Assembly (NCBI GenBank): GCA_965200355.1
Contig: OZ241351.1
Coordinates: 3,286,001-3,350,000 of the forward strand
Reading direction: 5' to 3'
DNA: 64,000 bases
From: Bin18 sp965200355
GTDB taxonomy: Bacteria; Desulfobacterota; Binatia; Bin18
Part shown: positions 24,805 through 33,776 of the stretch, piece by piece
Layout of the letters: each line of letters opens with the position of its first letter
Position numbering within the stretch: the first letter of the stretch is position 1
The notes under the pieces: generated by a model
What the model saw: the letters and a program-made list of their open reading frames with translations, nothing else
Databases searched by the model: none
What the model was told of the DNA's origin: nothing
Made by a program: the position numbers and the translations under genes

Positions 24805-25629
24805 ATGGACAATATGCCCACCGTCTCGGCCAATCAGTGTGAGATGTATTATGAGGTCGATGACTTCACCGACCCCTGGAGAACGGACAAGGAGACGATA
24901 TGGCTCCAACACGGGGTCGGTCGGAGTACCAAGTTCTGGTCTCACTGGGTCCCTTCCCTGGCCCGTCACTATCGGGTGCTGCGCCGCGATATGCGCGGGC
25001 ACGGCCAGTCGGCTGCTCCCGGCCCGGACCATCGCTGGTCTTTGGACGAACTCGTCACGGATATGCACGACTTTATGGACGCCCTGGGGCTCCAGCAGGT
25101 GCACTATGTGGGCGAGTCCATTGGCGGCATCCTCGGGGCGCTGTTTGCCACGCGCTGGCCGGAGCGACTTAAGAGCCTGACAATTTGCAATTCACCGACG
25201 ACAATTCGCCCAGCAGGCGCACGCGCTTTGTCCGATGAGCAGGGCAACCTTCATAAGCTCTTAGCTGCGGAGGGGTCGGTCGGCTGGGGTCGTTTAATGA
25301 TTGAGCGGAAAATTATCAGCGGCCACAGCCCGGAGCACATTGCATGGGTGCTCAAGGAGTGGGCGAAAACACCGGCTCATGTTTTACAGGGGATTACCAA
25401 GACGCTGGACGGCGCGGATACGGCACCGCTCCTGCCTCAGGTCCCGGTCCCGACGCTGGTACTGGCCCCTGCCAACAGTCCGATCACACCCTTGACCGAC
25501 CAGCTCTCCATGCGCACCGGGATTCCCAACGCGCAGATTGCCATTATCGAGGGCCCTGGGCACGAAATCTATGTGGATAGGCCCGAGGAGTGTCTAAGCG
25601 CCTTGCAGCGCTTCTTAGAGTCGCTCTAG
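24805..25629 (+). CDS. alpha/beta hydrolase (3-oxoadipate enol-lactonase-like)
   Basis: 274 aa. Oxyanion region LQHGVGRSTKFW (about 33-44), RRDMRGHGQS (about 64-73), nucleophile elbow GESIGGILG (about 97-105) and the final EGPGHEIYVDRPEECL give the alpha/beta hydrolase triad of the lactonase/haloperoxidase group. A second in-frame ATG at 24814 fits the AAAGGGGAG ribosome site better and may be the true start. Cytosolic. It lies 50 bases after the cyclophilin, probably on its transcript. Substrate unknown. Confidence 0.9.
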   Translation: MDNMPTVSANQCEMYYEVDDFTDPWRTDKETIWLQHGVGRSTKFWSHWVPSLARHYRVLRRDMRGHGQSAAPGPDHRWSLDELVTDMHDFMDALGLQQVHYVGESIGGILGALFATRWPERLKSLTICNSPTTIRPAGARALSDEQGNLHKLLAAEGSVGWGRLMIERKIISGHSPEHIAWVLKEWAKTPAHVLQGITKTLDGADTAPLLPQVPVPTLVLAPANSPITPLTDQLSMRTGIPNAQIAIIEGPGHEIYVDRPEECLSALQRFLESL

Positions 25630-25716
25630 CCGTTCAGCTCACCGCTCAGCCGGCCTATCGGTTTTCCCTCTCGCTGGTGATAGTTTTCCAGTTCGTTCTT
25701 CGTTCATCTTATAGGT

Positions 25717-28700
25717 TTACGGTTTCCAATACTCCCCAATCCGCTGCATTTGATCGATGGTAAAACGGAGGACGTTGACGATGTGCTGAACATTCTCAAT
25801 TTCATCGAGAGAAAGCGTCCGGCCCTTGCGGGATTTGAGATATGTGTTGAGCACCTGATAGCCACCGATATGAAACGCCCACACGTCTTGCGGCACGGGT
25901 GAAAAATACTGCGTCTTATTGATAGACAGCCGTTCGTGTTGCGGGTCGTAGCGTGGTTTTTCAACGACGAAATTGCCAGCGGTCACATCAACCGTCAGAA
26001 TACCAGGAATGGTCTTGAGCAGATGCGCTTGTATCAAAGCCCAACCAAGAGACGCTAATGCCTCGAAAGTTTCACGCTCATCGACAAACGGAATTCGCGG
26101 GAAGTCGGTTTTCAGGAAGTCCAGATATTTCCGACGGTAGGTCGGGCTATGGAGTACGGCATAGATATAGCCAAGGATTTCTTCAGGGCTGTAGTGGTGT
26201 TGGTAGTGCGTATCTATAAACGCCCGGAACTGAGGGCTAAGGTTTTCAATTCGCTCTTTACCCTGAAATGGGTCGGCGTCCTCGAAGAGCCGGCTTTTCC
26301 TTCTTTCTTGGCCCTCCGGCGGTGGATAGAGGTAGAGAGGAAAGAGATAATTGCTCTCTTTCAATGAAACCGTGGTGTGGAGCTGAATAATCCGGTCACA
26401 GCAAAAGACGTGTTCCCAGCCTCCACCTGTTTCTTGTCCGCGCGATGCGCTGAATCCGAGGTTCTCCCCGGCCAGCATATGGTGCATGACTTTCCCGCGC
26501 GGCTTACAATGGAACCCGCGTGAATGGCCGGTATAATACGTATAGCGCGTGTCAAACGGGCGATAGGTCAGAGGGAACCACGTGGTCGGGCACAAGCCGG
26601 CTGTCCCGCAAGTCCTGCTGAGCAAGCGTCACCTTCCAATCCCGGGTGTCTTTTCTTAACGTATATTTTCTTCGTGCTTCCTCCACTGCCAAGCCGGCGA
26701 AATCCCGCACGATCTTCCATATCTCATCTTTCGTGTACCGGATGGTCAGGCGGTCACGTGCGGTAGTTATCCCCACGGAATGGACCGGAAAAATCTCTGT
26801 CACCCGCCAGCCCCGTTGGTATTCCTCCCGGAGGACGGCATCCTGCGGAATGAACAGATAAAAAGGGGACGATGGATGCAGTTCTGTCCATTCCACCCCA
26901 TCCTTTTCGGTTTCCAACAGGGTCCGGTATTTTGCGTTTCGTTCGCCCCACAGGTCGGCGTGATAGACCGCCGGCGCCAGCCCTGCCTTTTTCACAAAGA
27001 GAGAGATTGCCACGCCCTGCTCAATATCGAACACGTTTTCATCCTTGCCACCCTCCGGCGTTCGCTCCTTCTTCTTGGTGTTGCCGTGCAGGTCCATCAA
27101 ATAGCCGGTCAAAGGTCTGCATCAGGGATTGGCGCATTCCCCGGAAAGTCGGATTGTCCAAGAAGGAATGATTGGTGATGATGCCGACGACACCTTCCTC
27201 CACCTGCTCCATTTTCCATTGGGCAAAACGGATAAACTTCACGTAATCGTCTTGCAGCCATTTGGAGTTCTTTTCGCCCAACGGTTGGCCGTCCACCGTT
27301 TTATAGGTGTCAATCAGGGCGGTAATCCATTCCCCCTTGTTTTTTGAATGCCCTGAATAGGGCGGGTTACCGGCGATCACCAGAACCGGCTTTTCCAATC
27401 TGCTGGGCTTCCTCCACTTCGCGCGACAGCGCCGGCAACAACAGGTTCCGCTGCGGCTCGATAGGTTCCAGGGTGTTGGTCAGGTAGATATTCAGCCGCT
27501 CGCCGGGCTGCATGGCGTAGCCTGTGTCATGCAGGAATTGCGATAGCTTCAAGTGGGCGACCGTGTACGGGGCAATCAGATATTCAAAGCCGTACAGGTT
27601 TTTCAGGACGTGTTCTTTCACAATCAGGGGACGGGTTCCTGCGGAGCTGGCCTCGAAGATGTGATGCAGGATTGCAAGCAGAAAGGTTCCCGTGCCAGTG
27701 GCAAAGTCCAACACCGTGACGCGCTTGCGGTCGGCTAAGCCGTCGGGAATGCCAAAGGTGTCTTTGAGGATGTCGTTGACCGCCCGGACGATGAAATGCA
27801 CCACCGGCGGCGGGGTGTAATACACGCCCCGGCCCTTGCGGGTGTCCTTATCGTAGGCTTTCAGGAAGTCTTCGTAGAAATAGACATACGGGTCTTTGGC
27901 AAACAACTGGCGGTCGTCTGTCGTTGCAGGAAGCCGGCCTGAGTGCTTCGAGAAAGCGAGGTCTTCATGAATGGCGGTCAGGTCGAGCGCATTCATGATG
28001 CTGAGGATTTCTTCCACCAGCCAACGGATGCCCCGGTATTCGGCCTGGTCCAGTTCGTCCAGAAAATCAACCAACTCACGCAGCAGGGCAAAATTGGTCG
28101 GAATATGGCGCTTGGCGTTGTCCAGCGTGACTGCGGTCGTTTCCCCGGCGTTGAGCTTGGCCAGGAACAGCCCATATCCCAAGGTTTGAGCAAAGGCGTC
28201 GGCAAACTCCTTGAGTGTCAGTTCCTGGAACACCTCTTCCTGGAACACCACGTACAGCCCGTACAGCCGTTCTTCCTGATGTTCCTGCTCTTGGCGCTCC
28301 AGTTCTTCCAACAGAAAATCGCGCAGATCGTGACACCGCACCGCCAGGGCACGGGACAGGGTGTTGGCGCTGCCCAGCTTGGCCGGCGGGACAGACAGAA
28401 AGCCGGTTATCAGCTTGGCGACTTTTTCGGCCTTGTCCGGGTCGAGTCGTGCCCGGCGGTTGCCGGCCTCGCTGGGATAGCAAAGGGTTTCACGCTGGAT
28501 GATTGCGCCGTCTCGCAGCCATAGCCACTCCAGATAGTCGGTCAGGATGAGATTCCCGGACAGGCGTTTGTATTTGGCGATTTGAGCGGATTGCAGCCCC
28601 GCGTCCAGGTTATGGCCAATGGGCTTGGTTTCCAGATAGCCCACGGTCGCTTCATGCAGCCTGCATTTGAAATCGGGCGCGCCCAGCTTGGTCTTGTCGC

Positions 28701-28854
28701 GTTTGGGTTCGTGAATGACGGTGACGTTCGGGTTCTCAGCAGCGGCAATGGCGTTCAGCAGGTTTTCCAGTGCGCCGCGGAGGGTGTGCTCGGTCCCCTC
28801 GGCGGTATCCAGGTGCTTTATGGCGTTGAAGTAGGATACGAGTGGTTTTGACAT
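25717..28854 (-). pseudogene. type ISP restriction-modification enzyme, broken by three frameshifts
   Basis: Four successive minus-strand frames read as one protein of about 1,040 aa: 28854-27367, 27398-27039, 27112-26552 and 26625-25717. The N-terminal part has a PD-(D/E)xK-like nuclease pattern (GAPDFKCRLHEATVGYLETKP, about residues 58-78), then a helical linker, methyltransferase motif I VLDFATGTGTFLL, and across the first shift motif IV AGNPPYSGHS. The C-terminal YRPFDTRYTYYTGHSRGFH is typical of the type ISP specificity domain. Each break fits one extra base: near 27393 (ATTGGAAAAG), near 27105, and near 26572 (GTTCCCTCTG). No helicase region is seen between nuclease and methyltransferase. 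It is flanked by metabolic genes with no second R-M gene. Probably inactive; alternatively the shifts are assembly errors. Confidence 0.88.
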
Positions 28855-28911
28855 GGGGTTGCCCTTTGGCCCCCTTTCTTTACGCCCCGTCTGTTCTTCT
28901 GTGTAGAGAGT

Positions 28912-28926
28912 GACTACAGTATAGTC
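28912..28926. promoter_or_regulatory. palindrome upstream of the VOC gene
   Basis: GACTA-CAGTA-TAGTC, a perfect 5-bp inverted repeat with 5-bp centre, 36 bases before the VOC ATG. Operator-like, but there is no neighbouring regulator gene to pair with it. Confidence 0.3.
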
Positions 28927-28962
28927 TTTGTGACGAGACGACGACGGACTGAGGAGGACAGC

Positions 28963-29880
28963 ATGACCAGCGTATCACAACTCGGATATTTGGGGCTCAG
29001 CGTCAGTGACACGGCCGCCTGGGAACAATTCGCCACCACGGTGCTCGGGCTGGCCGTCAGCGAACACGCCGCTGACGGCTCGCTCTCGCTACGTATGGAT
29101 GAGTACCACCACCGCTTTCTGGTCCATCCAACGGGTCAGGACGACCTCGCCTATATTGGCTGGGAAGTGGCCGACGAACAGGCTTTACACGCCTTGGCGG
29201 ACCAGCTCGGGGCCGCTGGTGTGGCAGTGACCCCAGGCACGCCCGAAGAGCGGACGGTCCGCCGGGTGGCCGGGCTGATTCGATTCCAGGACCCGAGCGG
29301 TATTCCGTCAGAGATTTTCTATGGTCCGCTCGTCCATTTTGACGCCCCGTTTCAGTCTCCGCGCCCGCTCTCGGGCTTTCAGACCGGGGAGCAGGGCTTA
29401 GGCCATTTTGTGATTATTGTGGACAACGCCGAACAGAGCATCAATTTTTACCGGGATGTCCTGGGGATGCGCATCAGCGATTATGTCCAGGTCACGCCTG
29501 CGCCGGGCATCTCTTTTCAGGTCACCTTTTTCCACTGTAACCCGCGCCATCATTCGCTGGCCTTTGTCGAAGCCCCCACTCCCCCCAAACGCTTAAATCA
29601 TTTCATGTTGCAGCCACAGTCACTGAACGATGTTGGTTCGACCTACTACCTGTGCCAGGACCAGGACGTGCCGATTACGATGAGTCTGGGTCGCCACACG
29701 AACGACCACATGATCTCGTTCTATATGCAAACGCCGTCCGGCTTTGCGGTTGAGTATGGTTGGGGCGCACGAGAGGTGGATGACGCAACCTGGCAGGTCC
29801 AGATGCACACCTCGGGCAGCATGTGGGGCCATGTCCGGCGGACTCCCGGTCTGGGCGGTGTCGCACGGGAGTCGGCGTAG
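28963..29880 (+). CDS. VOC family protein (extradiol dioxygenase, BphC-like)
   Basis: 305 aa two-module vicinal-oxygen-chelate protein. The first half begins SQLGYLGLSVSDTAAWEQFA, as in BphC; the second half carries the metal ligands His148 (GLGHFVIIVD), His196/197 (RHHSLAFVE) and Glu264 (GFAVEYGWG). These match the 2-His-1-carboxylate iron site of 2,3-dihydroxybiphenyl 1,2-dioxygenases. Expected reaction: extradiol cleavage of a catechol-type ring in the cytosol. The ATG at 28963 has a GAGGAGG ribosome site; the upstream frame to 28930 has no homology. It converges with an alpha/beta hydrolase that could act on the ring-cleavage product. Confidence 0.92.
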   Translation: MTSVSQLGYLGLSVSDTAAWEQFATTVLGLAVSEHAADGSLSLRMDEYHHRFLVHPTGQDDLAYIGWEVADEQALHALADQLGAAGVAVTPGTPEERTVRRVAGLIRFQDPSGIPSEIFYGPLVHFDAPFQSPRPLSGFQTGEQGLGHFVIIVDNAEQSINFYRDVLGMRISDYVQVTPAPGISFQVTFFHCNPRHHSLAFVEAPTPPKRLNHFMLQPQSLNDVGSTYYLCQDQDVPITMSLGRHTNDHMISFYMQTPSGFAVEYGWGAREVDDATWQVQMHTSGSMWGHVRRTPGLGGVARESA

Positions 29881-29905
29881 GGCGCAAAACGCCCGAGCCG
29901 GGCGT

Positions 29906-30682
29906 TCAGGCCAACAGAGTGTCCAAGTAGGCGAGGACAATACGGTCAAAGGTTGCGGGCTGCTCCTCATACGTCCAATGGCCGGCTTGGGGAATGACTG
30001 CGAGCTGACAGTGTGGCATCCGGTCGCGGAAGTATTCGGCATACTTGACTGGCGTGAAATAATCTTCGTCTCCGCAGATAGCAATCGACGGGGTGTGGAT
30101 AGTCGCGATTCGACTCATACAGTCGAAGGTGTCATCGCTGATCCAATCCTTATACGTCACCTTTGGGTCAGTTTCGGCCGTCAAGTCATTGATCGTATCG
30201 ACAATGGACTGGGGCGTACTTTTGGCGAAGCCTAAACGCGGGTCAATGGCAATCCCGGCTTCACCCGCAGCTAGTTGGCGCGAGTTCTCAAGGACGTTGG
30301 GGTCCACCCGCAGCCGCGCGCCAGTATCAATGAGCATCAGGCCGGCGAGACGCTCCGCATAATAGAGGGCTGCGGTCAGGGCAATCCCGCCGCCGAGCGA
30401 ATGTCCGGCGATGACAAACCGCTCCCAGCCCAGATGGTCGGCCAGCCGGACCGCATAATGGGTGTAATCCGCCGCACCACGAAACCCGCTCCCAGACGAT
30501 TGGCCGTGCCCCGGCAGGTCTATCGCCACAGGCGTATGCCGGTCGGCCAGCGCCCGCATATGTCTGTGCCACACCCGGCCGTCACAGCCGGTGCCGTGGA
30601 TGTAGAGGACGTGCTGTCCGGGTGAGCCGTCTCCAACGGTGTGATAGTGTATCCGCAGTCCGTCAATATCCGCAAATCCCAT
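29906..30682 (-). CDS. alpha/beta hydrolase
   Basis: 258 aa from the ATG at 30682 (GGAGGACGC upstream). It has the oxyanion segment YIHGTGCDGRVW (about 27-38), DLPGHGQS (about 54-61), nucleophile elbow AGHSLGGGIAL (about 85-95) and QAGHWTYEEQP (catalytic His near 236). Groups with meta-cleavage product hydrolases and haloperoxidase-like esterases. It converges with the VOC ring-cleavage-type gene 25 bases away, consistent with a shared catabolic theme, though transcribed separately. Confidence 0.9.
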   Translation of the reverse strand: MGFADIDGLRIHYHTVGDGSPGQHVLYIHGTGCDGRVWHRHMRALADRHTPVAIDLPGHGQSSGSGFRGAADYTHYAVRLADHLGWERFVIAGHSLGGGIALTAALYYAERLAGLMLIDTGARLRVDPNVLENSRQLAAGEAGIAIDPRLGFAKSTPQSIVDTINDLTAETDPKVTYKDWISDDTFDCMSRIATIHTPSIAICGDEDYFTPVKYAEYFRDRMPHCQLAVIPQAGHWTYEEQPATFDRIVLAYLDTLLA

Positions 30683-30834
30683 GCGTCCTCCTCCGTGGGC
30701 TCGTTTTTCTCCAGTGTCACCGATCATGGCTCCTCGGCCTGCGCGTGGGCGAAGCGCGCGAGAACACACTTTTCCGTCTCACCGCTCTTCTCAATGGCGT
30801 GCAATATCCAGTCCTGGCACCTGTCCGGGCTGAG

Positions 30835-31110
30835 TCAGGCCGCCCCTTGCCGGATGGCAATCGCTTCGCGCAGGCCGTCCAGTAGCCCTTCCAGGTGCGC
30901 CATGCGCTCACGCAATTCTGCCATCTGCTGCTCCAGGGCCGTAAACCGCTCTCCGAACTCCCGGCGCTGTGCCGCCAGCTCGGCGCTGAACTCCCGGCGC
31001 TGTGCCGCCAGCTCGGCACGGATGGCCCGTTGGCTGGTCAGAATCAGGCCGATGGTGGTCGCCCCCACAGCGATAATAGCTATCAGCACGCTTATCAGTT
31101 CGACACTCAT
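30835..31110 (-). CDS. small single-pass membrane protein with coiled coil
   Basis: 91 aa, no family recognised. An N-terminal membrane helix (VELISVLIAIIAVGATTIGLIL, about residues 3-24) is followed by a long charged coiled coil that includes a duplicated 11-residue unit AELAAQRREFS/G, then a leucine-heptad tail MAELRERMAHLEGLLDGLREA. Predicted anchored in the inner membrane with a cytosolic coiled coil. It recalls the 113-aa coiled-coil protein at 3.9 kb, but the order of helix and coil is reversed. It is flanked by unrelated hydrolases. Function unknown. Confidence 0.65.
   Translation of the reverse strand: MSVELISVLIAIIAVGATTIGLILTSQRAIRAELAAQRREFSAELAAQRREFGERFTALEQQMAELRERMAHLEGLLDGLREAIAIRQGAA
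30955..31017. repeat. 33-bp direct duplication inside the coiled-coil gene
   Basis: A 30-base block at 30955-30984 is repeated exactly at 30988-31017 (33-bp period), encoding the two 11-residue units. Perfect identity suggests recent duplication or frequent recombination. Confidence 0.8.
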
Positions 31111-31225
31111 ATACCTTCCTCAGTGGCTCAGGCTCGCGCTGGGAGATGTCAAGGCGTACCAACTGAGAGGGGGTCCATACGAGCGCTCTTCAGGGCGCGC
31201 AGTCGCCCGCCCGGTGCCATAAGGT

Positions 31226-32164
31226 CTAAAACATGGCAATCGGGTTCACTGGCGAGGCCGTCCCCTTGACCAGCACTAATGGTGCCACTGTCAGCATGAA
31301 CGTCCAGCGTGAGCGGTCGGCACAGGCCGCACTCAGGTCGTCCAACATGCAGTTGTCAAGCAGGTGAATCCCCATAGCCACCAGGGTACACGAGTGAATG
31401 GGCATGATGAGATTGTCATAGCCACTCGGCACAACGTCACTCACTCCGTCACAGCCCAGCACAGCAATTTTTCGCTCGTGTATCCAGGGCAGGCAGGCCG
31501 CGCCCAGTCCGGCGAGACCGCCCTGAAGCGCGTCCCAGTTGCCCTCGGCTTTTTGGCGCGTGTGGCGTCCGGTCCGCACAAAGAGCACATCGCCTTCTTC
31601 CACCCTGAAGTTTCCGGCCTGCTCCGCGGCTTCCAGGTCTGCCGGCGTAATGGCCTCACCCGGTTCCAGATAGTCGCGGTTCTTGAGCGGCGGAATATCG
31701 ATCAACACCCCGCGCGATACAATGCCGTTTTTAATGGAGTGAATCGCCCCGTTCAGCGCGCCTTGGACGGTCACGTCCGAGGAGGGATAGCCGTTATACA
31801 TCTTGTCATCATGAAACACATGGCACAGCGCATCGATATGCGTGTTCGCGACCCCGTGCGGGGCAATAGCAAAATAGTCGGCGCTATACGGCAGGGGGAC
31901 CAGGCTCTCCTCACCCGGCGCGCCAGTCTTCATCATCAAGTGCATGACCGGGGTCGGATTATCCGGCCCGTGATGGGTCGCCAAGGGCAGCGATAAGGAG
32001 ACGGAGTGTCCGTCTTGCACTCCAGCCGCAGCTTGGGCGCGTTTCTCGGGCGTAATATAGTTGAGCGCCCCAAGTTGATCGTCCGCTCCCCATTTTCCCC
32101 AGTTGCTCAAGGTCGAGAAGAACTCCTCCACTTGGGCTTCACTCAAATCAGCGTTGACTGCCAT
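31226..32164 (-). CDS. cyclase family protein (kynurenine-formamidase-like metal hydrolase)
   Basis: 312 aa from the ATG at 32164 (AAAGGAGGACGCT upstream); the frame to 32305 extends into the divergent promoter region. Family features are the N-terminal WGADDQLGALNYITPEKR, the metal motif HGVANTHIDALCH (about 107-119, the HxGTHxDxxxH-type signature), and VLGCDGVSD with MPIHSCTLVAMGIHLLDN. These proteins hydrolyse cyclic imides, arylformamides or isatin-like rings using a divalent metal. It is divergent from a hydantoinase and isochorismatase pair with which it probably shares a pathway. Confidence 0.9.
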   Translation of the reverse strand: MAVNADLSEAQVEEFFSTLSNWGKWGADDQLGALNYITPEKRAQAAAGVQDGHSVSLSLPLATHHGPDNPTPVMHLMMKTGAPGEESLVPLPYSADYFAIAPHGVANTHIDALCHVFHDDKMYNGYPSSDVTVQGALNGAIHSIKNGIVSRGVLIDIPPLKNRDYLEPGEAITPADLEAAEQAGNFRVEEGDVLFVRTGRHTRQKAEGNWDALQGGLAGLGAACLPWIHERKIAVLGCDGVSDVVPSGYDNLIMPIHSCTLVAMGIHLLDNCMLDDLSAACADRSRWTFMLTVAPLVLVKGTASPVNPIAMF

Positions 32165-32267
32165 AGCGTCCTCCTTTTTGCGTTCCGTCTCGTTCCACGC
32201 TTGTAGCGTAAAAGCGCGGAAAAGAGAAAGAGGCTCAGGGATATACGCCTCAGCACGCGCTTTTACA

Positions 32268-32297
32268 TTGACAGGCCGCCCCGTTTGGTTCGATAAT
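32268..32297 (+). promoter_or_regulatory. strong sigma-70 promoter of the hydantoinase operon
   Basis: TTGACA at 32268-32273 and GATAAT at 32292-32297, spacer 18. Start of transcription expected near 32304, leaving a leader of about 40 bases before the GTG at 32343. Among the best promoter matches in the window. Confidence 0.65.
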
Positions 32298-32342
32298 CGC
32301 CTCACACTTGTTTTATCTATAGACCTGGAAAAGGAGGCTGCT

Positions 32343-33761
32343 GTGTCCTATGACATCGTTCTGAAGAACGGCTTGGTCGTCACCCCGAACGGCGTAATCC
32401 GAGGCGGGGTCGCCATTGAGGGGGAGCAAATCGTCGCGGTCGGGGCGAGTTCAAGCCTGGGCCAGGCTCGGCGTGAAATCGACGTGGCCGGCAAAATCCT
32501 GTTCCCTGGGACGTTTGACCCCCATGTCCACTTCGGCATCTCAGACCGTTTTGGCGACGAGGCCATGGTCGAAGATTTCCTGCGCGACACAAAGGATTGT
32601 CTGATCGGTGGGGTCACGACGATTGCCACGACCACCCTGATTGGCCAGGAGCCCATGCTGGACCTGTTTGACCAAGCGGTCGAATGCGGCACAAATCACT
32701 CCTGGTGTGATTTCAAGGTGACCTGCGTGGTCAACACGCTTGAGCAGGTCGCCCAAATCCCCGCCGTGGCTGCAAAGGGAGGCGTGTCGTATAAATTCTT
32801 TACCGGCTATGCCGGCCCACAGGCCGAAGCCTTTGGCATGAATCCGGACGGCATTACGCCGTCTTTCTTTCATGCGGCGTGCGAGCAGTTGGCCCGCTGC
32901 GGGCCCCCGACCTTTGCCAAAATTCATGCTGAAGACCCCTACGTTCGCGGAATCCTGATCGACCGTTTGCGCGAAATGGGTCGAGCCGACGAACTGACCG
33001 CCTGGGCCGAGTCCAGCCCGGAGTGGGCCGAAAGTGTCCAGGTCTATACTTATGGCATGATCGCCAACCAACTCCGCGTCCCGCTCTACCCGGTTCACAT
33101 CAGCGCCGCGCATACCGTGGAAACCCTCAAGCGCCTGCACGCCGAAGGGCTGAACATTGTTGGCGAAACGGTGGCCTGTTTTCTCAACACCACGGCCCCG
33201 GAGATGGATGCGCTGGGCATGGGTGGAAAAGCGAAAATTCAGCCCCCGATTCGTTTTGAGAAAGACAAAGAGCGGCTGTGGCGGGGGATTCAGGAAGGCA
33301 GCTTGTCTGTTGTCGGAACGGACAGCCTGACGTACTCCTCGTCGTTCAAGACTGATGGAGATTTCTGGGACTGCCGGGTGGGCATTAATCTTCAGGTGGC
33401 GGATACCCTGCCCCTCTTATTCCACGAAGGGGTGAACAAGGGGCGTATCGACCTCGTGACCCTCTCAAAAGTTTTGTCCGAAAATGCGGCCAAACTGTAT
33501 GGCCTCTACCCCAAGAAGGGGGCCCTGGCTGTCGGTTCTGACGCGGATATCGTGGTCCTCGACCCCGAACAGGAAGCCGTGCTTGGGGTTGACCGGATGC
33601 GGTCACGCGCGGACTATTCGTTGTGGGAGGGCCGTCGGGTCAAGGGCGTCCCGGTGAAAACCTTTCTGCGCGGCCAGTTGGTGATGGAGGATGGCGAGAT
33701 AGTGGCCGAACAACCCAGCGGCCGGTTTGTGGAGCAGATTGGTCGGCCACGCGGCTTATAA
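32343..33761 (+). CDS. hydantoinase / dihydropyrimidinase-like amidohydrolase
   Basis: 472 aa. GTG start at 32343 after AAAAGGAGG; the frame is open upstream to 32103 but runs through the promoter and the divergent gene. The metal motif DPHVHFG (about residues 58-64), the YKFFTGYAG segment with a candidate carboxylated lysine (about 150), the His sites KIHAED and PVHISAAH, and the GTDSLTYSS metal Asp near the C-terminus give the cyclic amidohydrolase fold (DHPase, hydantoinase, allantoinase, dihydroorotase). It opens a cyclic ureide to an N-carbamoyl acid without ATP. The next gene starts 15 bases on and may process that product. Confidence 0.92.
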   Translation: MSYDIVLKNGLVVTPNGVIRGGVAIEGEQIVAVGASSSLGQARREIDVAGKILFPGTFDPHVHFGISDRFGDEAMVEDFLRDTKDCLIGGVTTIATTTLIGQEPMLDLFDQAVECGTNHSWCDFKVTCVVNTLEQVAQIPAVAAKGGVSYKFFTGYAGPQAEAFGMNPDGITPSFFHAACEQLARCGPPTFAKIHAEDPYVRGILIDRLREMGRADELTAWAESSPEWAESVQVYTYGMIANQLRVPLYPVHISAAHTVETLKRLHAEGLNIVGETVACFLNTTAPEMDALGMGGKAKIQPPIRFEKDKERLWRGIQEGSLSVVGTDSLTYSSSFKTDGDFWDCRVGINLQVADTLPLLFHEGVNKGRIDLVTLSKVLSENAAKLYGLYPKKGALAVGSDADIVVLDPEQEAVLGVDRMRSRADYSLWEGRRVKGVPVKTFLRGQLVMEDGEIVAEQPSGRFVEQIGRPRGL

Positions 33762-33776
33762 AGTCAGGAGACGCTG

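Noticed and set aside
25717..28854. BREX, DISARM or other multi-gene defence island
   Set aside because: Only a single R-M-type gene is found; flanks are ordinary metabolic genes with no pglZ, drmA or helicase.
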